This document shows, in pieces, positions 49,801-59,952 of a stretch of DNA of 64,000 bases. This stretch comes from Cloeon dipterum (lineage: Eukaryota; Arthropoda; Insecta; Ephemeroptera; Baetidae). The stretch spans positions 4,216,001 to 4,280,000 of the forward strand of contig NC_088786.1 in the NCBI RefSeq assembly GCF_949628265.1, in the 5' to 3' direction. How positions within the stretch are numbered: the first letter of the stretch is position 1; every line of letters starts with the position of its first letter. Under the pieces are notes generated by a model. The model saw nothing but the letters and a program-made list of their open reading frames with translations, was not told the origin of the DNA and did no database searches. A program made the translations under genes and the position numbers.

Positions 49801-50874
49801 GTTTTGTTATGAGAGCAATATTATTTTTAATATGATCTCATAGAATCATTTGGAAGCTTAAATTAGATAATACAAACAATTTCTACCGGTTGTTAACCAA
49901 ATATTTCCTATGAATCTCTTATTTTACGTAAAAATGCTCAATTTCAATTGGATCAAAACTCTAAAATTACCTCTAAGCGCACTGCAGAAAGATCTCAAGC
50001 TGGGCAACAACTGGTTCCTCACTAAAGGACAATTAGCCTCGTCGTCCTCCGCATCAGGCGAGGGGTGCGCCAGGGCCTCCATGAAGACGTTCTCCACAAT
50101 TCTCTCGATAGTGGTGACCAAACCGACTCGTGTCACGTCAATCACGCCACAGTACAAATCCTTTTTTCCGAATCTATTGTCAGCGTTTTGAGCCTCGTAA
50201 TTTTGTTACCTTGTGAAACCCTTCTTCAGGCAACTGCTTGCTAATGTTCAGTCGAAACATGTAAATGCAAATGCCGGTTAGCGGCACGCTCCAGCCATCG
50301 GTGAGAAACAGCTTTTTCTTGGCCGGAGGTGCAGGGGCGGCCGCTATTGGCGCGTGGCCCTTGCTCGTTGAGGGTCCGGCTTGGGCCGTAGCTCTTGAAG
50401 GGCCAGCTTTATTCTGAAAATTGAATTAAATTTTCGTTATAAAAAACGATTGCCATGATCAATTTTAAAAATTAACTTACAGGATCTGCAGGTGGCACAG
50501 TTTCAGCCTGTGGCACTTCCTGATAGAACCAAAGCAAAGTGTTTCTCATGTGCGGCAGGAAAAGCTGGTTGATCTCGTCAAGCTGAATGTGAATATGGAA
50601 AACAATTCATTCAAACAGGTGAGTCATTCAGTTTTTTTCTTACCATGTTTCCCTCGAATACATTATCCATGATGTCGCCCCTCGAGAGGCCAGTGGCGTC
50701 AATCAGCAGTTGGAACGTGAATTCCAACCGCGGATCCATCTCACCGCGACGAGCCTTCCGCTCGCACTCTTCGCGCCTTTTCTGTAATTTTAACAGCAAC
50801 AAATTGTTCATGAGGACACTCTGGTAGCGATTTCTTTGTTGGTCCATGATTTTTGTTAAATGTTGTTTTCCAAG
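29992..50874 (-). CDS. DNAH5: Axonemal outer-arm dynein heavy chain, DNAH5/DNAH8 class
   Basis: Sixty-eight minus-strand exons join, with consistent phase throughout, to about 4,707 residues from the ATG at 50847 to TAA at 29992; vertebrate DNAH5 is about 4,620. The order is complete: tail, linker, AAA1 with GPAGTGKT (about 2022-2029) and CFDEFNR, AAA2 GPTGAGKT (about 2304), AAA3 GEQGSAKT (about 2674), AAA4 GVGGSGKQ (about 3038), coiled-coil stalk with microtubule-binding tip (about 3250-3654), AAA5, AAA6 and C-terminus ending [10 protein letters not shown]. Long runs match vertebrate DNAH5/8 almost exactly, such as [18 protein letters not shown] and EFNQADF. It is the ATP-driven gamma-type outer-arm motor of motile axonemes, in insects mainly sperm flagella and chordotonal cilia. 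The frame is also open from a possible acceptor at 50874, allowing further 5' exons. Exon lists are given in the domain entries below. Confidence 0.95.
34866..36464 (-). other. DNAH5: Dynein stalk and microtubule-binding domain, exons 48-52
   Basis: Exons: 36043-36464, 35704-35849, 35433-35648, 35096-35361, 34866-35034 (about residues 3249-3654). Exon 48 is a long charged coiled coil (ascending helix), exons 49-50 form the microtubule-binding tip, and exon 51 is the descending helix returning to AAA5. The exon 51-52 junction is fixed by protein alignment (EQLGR|LVGDV), yet the first intron bases are GA, not GT (35095-35094). Confidence 0.88.
36533..39596 (-). other. DNAH5: Dynein AAA3 and AAA4, exons 35-47
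   Basis: Exons: 39411-39596, 39237-39357, 38945-39187, 38747-38889, 38561-38695, 38266-38506, 38009-38214, 37791-37954, 37616-37738, 37364-37556, 37181-37311, 36813-37131, 36533-36759 (about residues 2438-3248). AAA3 Walker A is GEQGSAKT with Walker [13 protein letters not shown]4 Walker A is GVGGSGKQ with FLFTDLDI. An acidic, poorly conserved insert spans exons 36-37, where this class is usually variable. Exon 43 (37616-37738) ends at a GC donor. Confidence 0.9.
39829..41579 (-). other. DNAH5: Dynein AAA1 and AAA2, exons 29-34
   Basis: Exons: 41407-41579, 40980-41346, 40731-40925, 40541-40679, 40329-40486, 39829-40272 (about residues 1946-2437). AAA1, the main ATPase site, has Walker A GPAGTGKT preceded by Cys ([12 protein letters not shown]), Walker B CFDEFNRI and a conserved NPGYAGR loop. 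AAA2 has Walker [10 protein letters not shown] and Walker B-like LVLDGPVD. Exon 29 ends at a GC donor. Confidence 0.93.
41631..44799 (-). other. DNAH5: Dynein heavy chain distal tail and linker, exons 18-28
   Basis: Exons: 44542-44799, 44300-44492, 44004-44239, 43601-43882, 43312-43550, 43019-43259, 42768-42967, 42393-42710, 42122-42329, 41910-42071, 41631-41855 (about residues 1092-1945). This covers the DHC N-terminal domain 2 and the linker that swings across the AAA ring. Conserved blocks include [20 protein letters not shown] and [20 protein letters not shown]. Exon 22 (43312-43550) ends at a GC donor. Confidence 0.88.
44800..45552 (-). other. Large dynein intron 17
   Basis: This 753-bp intron is AT-rich and has no ORF or repeat that I recognise, apart from a purine-rich patch at about 44835-44875. 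Confidence 0.5.
45553..50847 (-). other. DNAH5: Dynein heavy chain tail, exons 1-17
   Basis: Exons: 50644-50847, 50481-50582, 50210-50413, 49971-50160, 49486-49646, 49303-49428, 48279-48551, 47922-48228, 47572-47795, 47367-47514, 47129-47310, 46863-47069, 46609-46805, 46407-46554, 46186-46315, 45785-46081, 45553-45725 (residues 1 to about 1091). This region corresponds to the DHC N-terminal domain 1, which binds intermediate chains and the neighbouring heavy chain. The exon 3-4 join uses a 49-nt intron with an AAG acceptor chosen to keep frame. Exon 9 ends at a GC donor. A proline/alanine-rich insert occurs in exon 3, and exon 16 carries a low-complexity Ser/Ala/Gly insert. Confidence 0.85.
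48552..49302 (-). other. Large dynein intron 6 with a GC-rich block
   Basis: Most introns of this gene are about 50-100 bp; this one is 751 bp and contains a GC/CpG-rich patch at about 48830-49110. Overlapping ORFs of about 110 codons occur on both strands there, but neither resembles a protein family. It may be an internal promoter or an unrecognised exon. Confidence 0.3.
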
Positions 50875-51616
50875 CTAGCGAAAATATCGTAGGAAGCGCT
50901 AGGAAAAACGCTTAAATTACAAAGTGACAAAGATGACGCTTTGATCTCAACCTAAAACTGTAACCAATACAAGAAGCATTCCTCTGCACTGCATGCAATT
51001 AAATGGTCTTAAGTCTTTTAATAAAATTATAAAACAGTCAATGTACATTATAATCGTTTCAGCAACATAATCATTTATTTGCCTATCTCAGAAAACTTAC
51101 GCGGAGGTTGAAATTATTTGAGTTTTGGCCCATACAATTTTTGCTGTGCTGCCTGTTTAAGTTCTGATTCTTTTTTGCTTCATTTCACATGTGATTTCAA
51201 CAGTTCCTGGTAAATTGCTTCGCATTTTGCCTTCCGTGACTTCCTTTGATTTTAATTTGCTGTTGTAATAACGCGAAACGTAGCGCATGAGGTGTAATGA
51301 CAAACGAAACTGTTTTAGTACCATACATATTTATTGCAGTTTTAACTTTTGTAAGTACGAGTCTAGAGAAATGAAACCCACATGGAACTAAATTCAAATT
51401 AAAAAAAACTATATGATTTTTCACTCCTTATTGCTTTCCTGTTAACACGTCGTGGAGTATAGCCATTTGATAGTTTCTACACAAATATTAGAAAATAGAT
51501 TTTTTACTTTTCATGTAAAATATCGCACCATCATCGTGAACAAATAAATGATCTGTAATGTTTGTGTGAGGGATTTTTAAAAGAATGAGGTGCTTAGCTT
51601 TTCGTCAGGCCAACAA

Positions 51617-51989
51617 TTAAGAAAATTTTGCATGGCTGACTATAGCAAGTAGTTCATTCAGTTTATCGTTTGTGGAACAGTTTATCTCTAAAATGTGCAA
51701 TAGTGAAAACAGGACCGAGGAACAGTTAAATATCAGATTTTCTCGAAAATTTAAATGAGTTGTTTCTTGATTTCGATCTTTCTCGTTGCAATCGATCTAA
51801 TGTTGTGCCAATTTTGATAAAAATTCCCTAAATTGTGAAATAAATCGTGGTTGTTAGGTAGCAAATTTTGTAGCAGAAATATTAACGGCAGCCTGTGAAA
51901 TTGTTAGCTTTTTCTTAATTTTCAGAGAGTTTTTCAAGTAAAGGAGTAAAATGGATTTTTCACAAATTTTCTGTAAAGCTTCACTTTAA
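51617..51989 (+). mobile_element. TTAA-flanked MITE-like repeat, copy 2
   Basis: Begins at TTAA (51617-51620) followed by GAAAATTTTGCATGGCTGAC and ends CTGTAAAGCTTCACTTTAA with TTAA at 51986-51989. It shares blocks with copy 1 (AGTTCATTCAGTTTATCGTTTG, GACCGAGGAACAGTTAA) and copy 3 (a TCCCTAAATT block and the right terminus, one mismatch). About 373 bp, without coding capacity. Confidence 0.75.
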
Positions 51990-52129
51990 CATAAGTAGGA
52001 GCAAGCCTTTCTCGATAAATTTGGACCTGAATAAACCAGCATTTTCATAAAAAAATTAGAGGCCCATAATCTGTCTTCAGAAAAATAGCGGCATTTCGAT
52101 CAAAAAGCTTTACTCGAAATTGAATCTAC

Positions 52130-52285
52130 CTTGAGCAGCTTGCCCCCATAGTCAGGTTCTTCCTCGCGTAAATCTGATTGGTCCGAGGATGCACTCCAAG
52201 TGTCATCTTCGTCGTCACTGTGTCGGCGCACCGCATCCGGGTGAACGAACATCTCGACGCCGAGTGTGATCAAATATTCATGCCT
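52130..52285 (-). CDS. Putative upstream coding exon, acidic; possible dynein N-terminal extension
   Basis: On the minus strand, from a CGCAG acceptor (exon starting at 52285) to an AAG|GTAGAT donor at 52130, 52 codons are open and read RHEYLITLGVEMFVHPDAVR followed by a Ser/Asp/Glu-rich stretch with WSASSDQSD and ending GGKLLK. Base composition is coding-like and stands out from AT-rich flanks. Both ends are phase 0, as are the small exon at 57780-57803 and the open frame at 50874. Splicing 57803>52285>50874 would add 69 residues before the dynein ATG at 50847. The only gene downstream on this strand is the dynein. It could instead belong to an unrelated transcript; I do not recognise the sequence. 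Confidence 0.5.
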
Positions 52286-53256
52286 CTGCGGCGGCCGCTG
52301 TGTCAGGCTTGTGATATGCGCTTGCACGAACAATAATCATGCTGCCCCACGCACACACCTCGCCTCCGAACAAACAAATCTGTGTATCGTGCGGCCCCCG
52401 ATATCGGCCCTGCCTCTTGCATGCATCGTTCCAGGCACACTTCGTGCGAACGCTCGCTCTGGCCATAAAGTTCGGAAAATTCGGAAGTTTTTTTTACTTT
52501 AACGTTTGCAGCCTTTTATGGAAAGTCAAATGAAAATGAATTGCCACATATGGTGCTAATTCAACGCAAAAATATGGGCGCCGAAAATTTGGCTTTTCAA
52601 ACCGTCTGTTGTCACGCAGACATTGAAAGGTGTTGATTTGTTACCAAAGTGCCTGATGGGAGTCATATCACGAGTTGTACTTTTTTAAATGGATTTATTG
52701 GGTGCAATCTTGAGCTTAACACTTTTTAAACTCTATTCCTAATTCACTAAATCCTTTTAAATATTTGGAGTTAGGAGGTGGAAATTAAACCTTGCGGGAT
52801 TTTCAACAAATTCTTCTCTTTATACGTCAGTCACTTGGCGACTAATTCTAACAGAATACAAGGACCTTTAAACAGAATTGATAAACGACTTTAGAATTGA
52901 CAATTTTAAGAGATTTGTCTTGAAGAACAATTTAAAATTAGAAAAGAATTTACCCGATTGAGCCGGGTCCTTCACAATTAAACGCTCGGAACAATTAAGA
53001 TGCGACTTGTTGGCTTCAGTGTCCGGCGAAAACTAATTTAAATTCAAAATCTCTCTCTGTTGCATTAACGAGATTCTAACAATCTCATGAATAACAATAC
53101 CCTAGACTAAAAATGAAAAAGGAGTGGGAGCTCGGCTCCGCAACCACTACAAATACATATATTGGAAACCCCGAAATTCGTGCTGGCTCTTATAGCTCTT
53201 TCGTTTTGGTTGGCAAAGAGCTATATTTTCTTCATTCAATACCACATTGTTTAATT

Positions 53257-53960
53257 TTAAAATTAAGCTTTATAGAATATTTGTGAACTCTCCTTTTTAC
53301 CTTTACTTGAAATACGATCTAATATAATTAAGAAAGAGCTGAAAAATTTCCCAAGTAGCCGTTTAATTTATTTAGAAAATCGGCTCCAGAGTTTGCATGC
53401 TAATCAAGCGGCGAGCATTGTCTCTTTATTGGAAATCGTGATTCATTTCGCCAGAAGGGAAATTTAGCTCATAGATTGCACACCATTGGATAGATCACGA
53501 CAAGAGGGATCGAAATCGAGTGAAAAAATCATAGACAAACCGTTTAATTTTTCGAGAAATTTGGGAAAATCTGAAATTTAACTGTTTTTACGGTCCTGAC
53601 GATTGGACTATTCCACATTGCTGTAACAACTAGTTGTGGATTGCGATCAGGAAAATAGCGAACACACGTAAAATAAAAAAGCAGATTATTATTTTAAACA
53701 AACTAGCGATAGCATCTTAGGAATTTTGCCATTATCTGTCAACTTATCAAAAATTCAGCTGCTATTCAAACTTTATTGAAAGAGTTTGTTTAAAAAAATT
53801 ATGAAAAAATCATCTGTTTTTTTACGTGTGTTTGCTATTGTTCTTATCGCAATCTACAACTTGCTTTTACATTGTAAAGATCCAAAATCTCATTTTTTTA
53901 CAAACAATAAACTCAATGAATTACTTGCTATACATAGTAAACAATGCAAAAAGTTCTTAA
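53257..53960 (-). mobile_element. TTAA-flanked MITE-like repeat, copy 4, split by a nested element
   Basis: Inverse orientation to copies 1-3. The 3' terminus in the forward sequence starts TTAA at 53257-53260 followed by AATTAAGCTTTATAG (12 of 15 match the copy 3 terminus). The other end (53890-53960) reads ACAAACAATAAACTCAATGA...CAATGCAAAAAGTTCTTAA, matching the reverse complement of the start of copy 1 and ending in TTAA. About 260 bp in the middle (53622-53881) is foreign. Without it the copy is about 445 bp, close to the 439 bp of copy 3. Confidence 0.7.
53622..53881. mobile_element. Nested short inverted-repeat element
   Basis: The left arm (about 53622-53690: TGTAA...AGTTGTGGATTGCGATCAG...GAACACACGTAAAA...CAGAT) is the approximate reverse complement of the right arm (about 53811-53881: CATCTGTTTTTTTACGTGTG...TTATCGCAATCTACAACTT...TTACA). 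The arms are about 60 bp and the centre is AT-rich with no coding capacity. It interrupts MITE copy 4, so it inserted later. Foldback/TIR type; superfamily unknown. Confidence 0.65.
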
Positions 53961-54124
53961 TTGTTGGCCTGTAGAGCTCTTATTATAGTATAGTATTGTA
54001 GTCACTTTTGCACACTGATGAAATTTTTAATGTGTGTTGGACTAGACTCTAATTATTTATTTTTTTGAACTATGTATTGAATTGGCTAAATTTGCAATGC
54101 GCAACAAATCTTCAATTTCAAAAT

Positions 54125-54690
54125 TTTAACTTTTATTAATTCTACGCCGCACTTGCAAAATGTTTTTGTCGCGCAAAAGCGAGCGATCAAGGCAGTGGCG
54201 GGCAAGCGCTACTGGCGCAGTAATTCCGCACTCGAGTCGTGTAAGCCGCTATTCAAAAAGTTCTTGACAGTGTATTCTCTGTGTATGTATTTGAATGTCT
54301 TAAATTTGTGATGACCCATCCCGAGAAATTTGTAAGAGTCGTGGACGGCTCCGCGAACGCAAAACGCCTCACGCGGAACCACTATAAAAACAACTGTGAC
54401 AACGACCTATTATATATAGCCCCAGTCGTTCTCAAAATTTCTGCTCAAAACCCTGAAGTTATGTTAGCTCGTATTATTAATGTATTGCCTCTGGCCCTTA
54501 AAATGATCCAAGAGAAAGATGAGTTCCTAAAACGAGTGAAATCAATTGTATCACACTATCAATTCTATGATATCCACGAATACTTCACATGTACCTTTGA
54601 TATGACACGCTGAAAAATATCAGCATATTGACGAATTTCAAAAATTTGCTATGTAAATTTAACGAAAATAAAAATTTTTATCTATCTATC
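54125..54690 (+). mobile_element. 3' remnant of a non-LTR retrotransposon (reverse transcriptase C-terminus)
   Basis: The plus-strand translation contains QKRAIKAV...SCKPLFKKFLTVYS and, after a one-frame shift near 54280, YVFECLKFVMTHPEKF, then a tail ending HYQFYDIHEYF before a stop at 54611-54613. This order (QKRAIR, C-PLFK, LTVYSLYIxECLxFV, C-terminal F-Y-xI-E-F) is typical of the C-terminus of Jockey/CR1-like reverse transcriptases. AATAAA lies near 54667, and the element ends in a short TATC tandem tail (about 54679-54690). It is 5'-truncated and frameshifted, hence inactive. The precise clade is not decided. Confidence 0.7.
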
Positions 54691-57600
54691 ACGTGTTTGT
54701 GTGTATAATTTAGTTATTTATTGTAACATGGATGTAAAATATAATTAAGCATTTATATCAACGCCTATATAATCTTCAATTTTAAACTTTGGCAATTTTC
54801 AGCTTCTTATATTGGGATAGATTCAACTCCAGAATATTATATAATTATTTTCAAATTGCATTGCTCCTTCGATTCCCCTCTACTACGACGTGAGATATTT
54901 TACCTCGCGTCACGTGCGATTGATTTCCACGCTCGTTGAACTCATCGCTAAGCATTTGTTTGGTCGATAACCATCTTTAACCCAACATATTGGAATTCCA
55001 TACAACATATATGCAGTTTTTTTCCAAAATTTGACCCATTTCAGTTGTCCATAAAATTTTCATTTCTGTTTCCTGTCAGTAATAGTGAATCGTCAAATCG
55101 CATGCAATGCAAATCTGACGCGTGCAGAGCAACTGCAATTACAACGGAAGGTACGAGTTTGCATTTTGCATCGCGATGCAGATAGACTGGTGCAACGTCG
55201 GAATTAAATGATAAAAAATGACAGTTGCGTGCTGAATGGAGCCATTGGGATCCGTGTGACTAGACGCTTGTCCTGCAAAATTGCAATCCTCCACACTATA
55301 ATCGTCCGGTCACGCTTTCCACCGACCAGCAACTCTTTTCGTGTGAAAATATTTCCCTACCTCTCTAAATATTCAATTTTCTGTATTTAATTTGTTTCTA
55401 ATACCCGTGGGATTATACTGCAATACGGAAATGAGGAACTTTTTGTACTCACGTTAGTTGCAAGTGCGGGAAAGTGGGAATTGTGCGGCAGTCATCGCAA
55501 GCGTGGCTCAAGTGGCACTATTTCGCATTGATTTCCTTGAGCGGGTGTTGGAGCTTAGCACTTTTGCTCAAGCACCTTCTATGGCACGTGAACATGTGCA
55601 TGCGTACCAATTGCACGCCCCCCATCCCTACTGCCGATAAATGGGCTGCCAATTCTCACTTAAACTACGGATAACTTAAAAGTCATAGCTATAATTTGCA
55701 GGTTTGGGGCACAGTGCAAATAAACGTCAAATGCGCAGAGCATGTCAAATATTTTCGGTTTAGAAGGGACTTCGTGGTCTCCTTGAGAGATATGTTAATT
55801 ATTTTTATTTTTATATTAACACGTAGTTTAAGTTTTATATTTGTTACTTGCACGAGAAATAACTCCAGTTATCCGTCATTTTTCTAACACCTTTCATTTT
55901 GATAGTTGGTTTATCGTTTCTAATCTTTTTATCGCTACTAAAATTAATCAAAGTACATCAATGGCAGACATTAAATTTTGCAAGAGAGGTTTACTCTATA
56001 AAAGTTAGAATTGATTTTCGCGGAGCGTGTCAGATGTTTATATGTGTGATTGGTGAGACTATAATTGGAAACGGTAATTCGATTGACAGAGCAGGAAATT
56101 GTTCGTTTCAAATGTGAAATCTACCTTGACTACACACGAAGGTATTTCAGTTTGTTCGTAGAACGCTGTGTGTTAATTCGTCATGGATGAAATAAAGCGC
56201 AGAAGTGGATTGTTACGAATTTTCATTAAAGAAAACACCTTGAATTGTAAAATGAAGTAAAATTCTCTCAAGCTATTTAATATCTCTTTCTGAATTGACG
56301 TGGAACTAATCACATTATTACTTAAATTAAATTTTTGTTTTGTCTGCTGAAAAAAGTCTAAAATTGTTTTGTGCACGCCACTTGCAGCCCCGCCTTCTTC
56401 CTCACAATCAGTAACATTGCATAGTTTGATATTGATTTTCTAAAATTAGTAGAATATTTTTACTAAGCAATTTACTCTTCAACTTGAAGTTTTAATTAAG
56501 TTGTTGGTATCTGGAAACGTTAAAATCTTATTAACGTTATATAATGATGAGTCCCATTCCAGTCAACGGTAAAAATGTGGTAAAATTGACAGATTCCAGG
56601 TTTATATTTATATCTTTGGTCTCCTATAATTACAATCCCTGACCCGAAATATAATGTTCCAATCAGTTTTCAGCCGACTCATACGTAAAAAATTATTTTT
56701 TGCACAAAAGATAAAATAATATATTCGTCCAGCTGACAAAATCAATTTATTTTTCATGCCTCGGCAACAGATGTTTATGGTGGTGCCGCATTCTACGTTG
56801 AGGTAGGCAACCAGCGCGTCTCCCGTGACGAGCAAAAAGCCTATCATTCTTCCGTTCCAAATCGGCTGAGACCGAACCTTTTGATTGTTTCGGCTTTTGA
56901 CATTATCTTTGCTTGCATGCTAAACTATCATCTAGCAACTTTTGCATTTATATATGATATAATAATCACAATGGAAAGTAAATACAAATTTTTTCCTTTC
57001 AAAGGCCAAACAATGCCAGTAATTCGTGTTTGAAAGCTTATACAGCAAATTTGACGGGTCGCCGCGCGGAGAAGAAATGTTTTTCGTGAAATAATGCGGC
57101 AGTAGTTTGGTGGCTGGAGCGAAGCGGACAGGATTGTCTCCAGCTGGCACAGTTAAATGTCAGCGCAGGCAGAAGACCCTTTCCGTGAAAAGCACAGCCA
57201 TGGCAACCGCACGGCTTTTGGCGAAAGAGACAGCACTTATCCCATAAATGTAATTAAATTAAATTTATCCCCATAAAAAGAAAAAAGAACCCCTCAACTA
57301 TGCTATTAAATTTACTTGTGGAATCGGTTGAGGACAACTTTCGGCTTTTATGTTGCAAATTGCAAAAAGAACACTTAGGGAACTCTTATTGTATGATTTA
57401 AGATTTAAGTTTGGCTGTCTTGTGAAGTTTTTATTTAACATAATTCGTGACTGCTCTATTATTTCATAGAAGTGCTTAATTTTTTGCAGAACCAATTTTT
57501 CTTTTCCTCTCGTTAAGTCTGTTTGCGCGGGTAGTATATATCATTGCTATTTTTATTTCTGCCGACTGAAATAAACTCTCACTCACTCCTGTCTGCGGTT

Positions 57601-57779
57601 TCGGCATAATGCGGTGAAACGATATCCAAACTACTTTTTGTGCTCATCTTTCCTCCGTGAATTGATGGACAGTATATTGATTTTGACTCTAATAAATAAA
57701 TAACTTTGGAAATAAATCCTGGTAAAATGTAAAAAGAAAAAATCTAACATCACTAGACATATTGTTGAAGAGAAAATAC
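54691..57779. other. Non-coding stretch, intron or intergenic
   Basis: AT-rich DNA with scattered short ORFs and no recognised protein, RNA or repeat family. If the exons at 57780 and 52130 belong to one transcript, this is part of its intron. A coding-like patch at 56760-56860 was examined and not accepted. Confidence 0.4.
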
Positions 57780-57803
57780 CTTGTTTTCTTCGTCATCCTC
57801 CAT
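57780..57803 (-). CDS. Putative first coding exon (8 codons) with GT donor
   Basis: On the minus strand ATG GAG GAT GAC GAA GAA AAC AAG ends at an AAG|GTATTT donor in phase 0 (MEDDEENK). It lies at the edge of a CpG-rich stretch (57830-58150) that looks like a promoter. The phase fits the acidic exon at 52285. Short, so the call rests on start, donor, phase and position only. Confidence 0.4.
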
Positions 57804-59952
57804 TTCGGCGGAGAAAAGTCGGTGTTAGTGTGACGCAGACGGCGGCGCCGGAGACAATGTATAATTTTCCGTATTCGGCTAAATTATCTTTTCCATGGCA
57901 CCGTGCGTCTTCCGCCGCTGCCACCGCCACCGCCGCGACTTTTTCCCTCCCTTGTTTCTTCTTCTTGATTTGGCATTGTAATCAAAGGAGGGAGATGATT
58001 TATGTTTCTCTGGCAGCAGTCACGAAACCGAATGAGACTGCTTAATCGCCCGCCCAACTCGCTGCCAGTTCGTCCCCGTCCGCGCGTGCATACGCGGCTC
58101 GCGGTTCACGGCTCGACCTTTGCGGCAGTGACAAAACGCCGCAAAATAAATGTACATCGTCAAGCCTATTCAATTTTACTTTCATAATATATTACTCATT
58201 CGATTCGCAGGAAGCAACGGTTGCTAACAAGAACATGTAACAAGAAATTAATAATATTAGCAACTTTATCTATTTTATTTAACTCAAACCTACTTGATTA
58301 ATCATATTAACACACCATTCAATTTAGTCAAATCAAAACTGGTGGTTACAGTTTTTTTTTAAATTTGGGATCAAATTTGCTTTATTTATGTTACATAAAT
58401 ATAGTCTTTGGAGAAAATTCATAAATATTTTAACTCATCCTTAATTTAATTTTTGCCTAAGTAGTTCCTATGATCTCGATTTTTTTATGAATTTGAGCTA
58501 AATTTTATATTGCCTAAAAACTATTTAAAAAGAAATGATTCTGCAAAATCCTGGAAAATCTTTGTTGCCATTGCATGAACTCATCCCTTAGGATTCAGTT
58601 GAATCCAAAATTGACCTAAGCAGCACTGTACATTTATTAAAAAGTTGATGCAAAGTTAGCATGCTTTTCAAAAAATGGTGAGGACTGTCTCCTTACTTGA
58701 AATCCTATTTTATTTAACAGCAAAGACGGCACGTGACATCGACGGATCAACTTTTTGTTTCGGGTGATTATGCAGTTACTGCTTCTCATTTTATGCCATT
58801 GTTCATGAAATTTTTTTTAATTGACTGAATTTTATATGTATGAACAATAAACAATGACATAAAAAAAAATAAACAATGATTTAACGAGTTTCCCTAAAAG
58901 GTTTCATAAATTGTTGGACAGATCTCTAAGAGAGGAATCGGAATCCGACAAGAAAATGTGGTCAAGCGCTGTAAATGTTTAAAGCTATGATCTGAAATTT
59001 GTCCATCTTAAATTTTCCCTGCATCTAATAATTCATAATTTTTGTTAAAAAATCTATTAAATTTCTAATTTTTAATACTGGTATTATTCTAATGTTGTAA
59101 AATTACCGAGACAATTTATAGACTGCTGATTCGCCTTTATAAACCACAATATCTTGTATAACTACTCATTAATTTTAAGTACAAGAGCAATGTTTTATTC
59201 ATTTTTGTTGTTGTTAAGAAATAATTATTATTGCTTGAAAATAGATCATCTTTATGTATTTTAACAGAGTGTTGAATTTCCCGGCTTTTAAAATCAAATC
59301 CTTTACTAGAGAACAACCGTTACATAACCGATTCGCGCTATTCTTGAACCGGTTATAGAGTTTTGTCGGTGAAACAACTGTGGGTTGGGATCGTGGGGAT
59401 CCATTGAGAGATCGAGGCGAGAAGAATCAAATGAGTGCGGAAGCAAGCTCGTAATTTTCAAGATTACGTTGGATTTTGTCTTATGTAAGTGAATATTTGG
59501 ATTGATTGTGCATTTCCTCCGACGTTTTAAATTGCGTCTTTGCTTGCACGGCCGTGAAAAACCGCGGGCAGGCCGATATAGAGTGTATGTTTATTTTCTG
59601 CACTGATGCCCGCACTTCCTACTCTGAAATAATTGATCGATAAGCTGCGTTTATTTATAAACTCGGCGTCCATCCACCAAATTTGCATCTTGCCCCCATC
59701 CTAATACTTCACCCTGGACCCAAATTGTGGTTTCCAACGCGGTGCGCCTCCATTTCCGGCCCTAAATTTGTCGAGTGAAAAGTGAAAGTTATGGATCTGA
59801 GCAATTATTTTGTTTTCCACGCCAGCTGATTCTCAAGGACTCGAACTTTGCCTTCTGCGTATCAGTGATTTATTATTTCCAGGCTATCGAAATTATGTCA
59901 AATTAATTATTGCACGTTGAATATTTCTAGTTGTCCACTGCTGCTGCCTTGC
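57804..59952. other. Intergenic/promoter region between the dynein-side exon and DCAF11
   Basis: Includes a GC/CpG-rich block at about 57830-58150, next to the minus-strand ATG at 57803, that resembles a promoter or 5' UTR. The rest is AT-rich up to the DCAF11 start; the 59,280-59,800 part is GC-richer and may hold the DCAF11 promoter and leader. No recognised gene. Confidence 0.4.

Noticed and set aside
53786-53974. 62-codon plus-strand ORF
   Set aside because: It runs through the nested inverted-repeat element and the end of MITE copy 4; not a gene.
56608-56857. Coding-like patch (minus-strand reading GFLLVTGDALVAYLNVECG)
   Set aside because: No start/donor/acceptor arrangement, no family similarity, and the plus strand is also open here; insufficient support for an exon.
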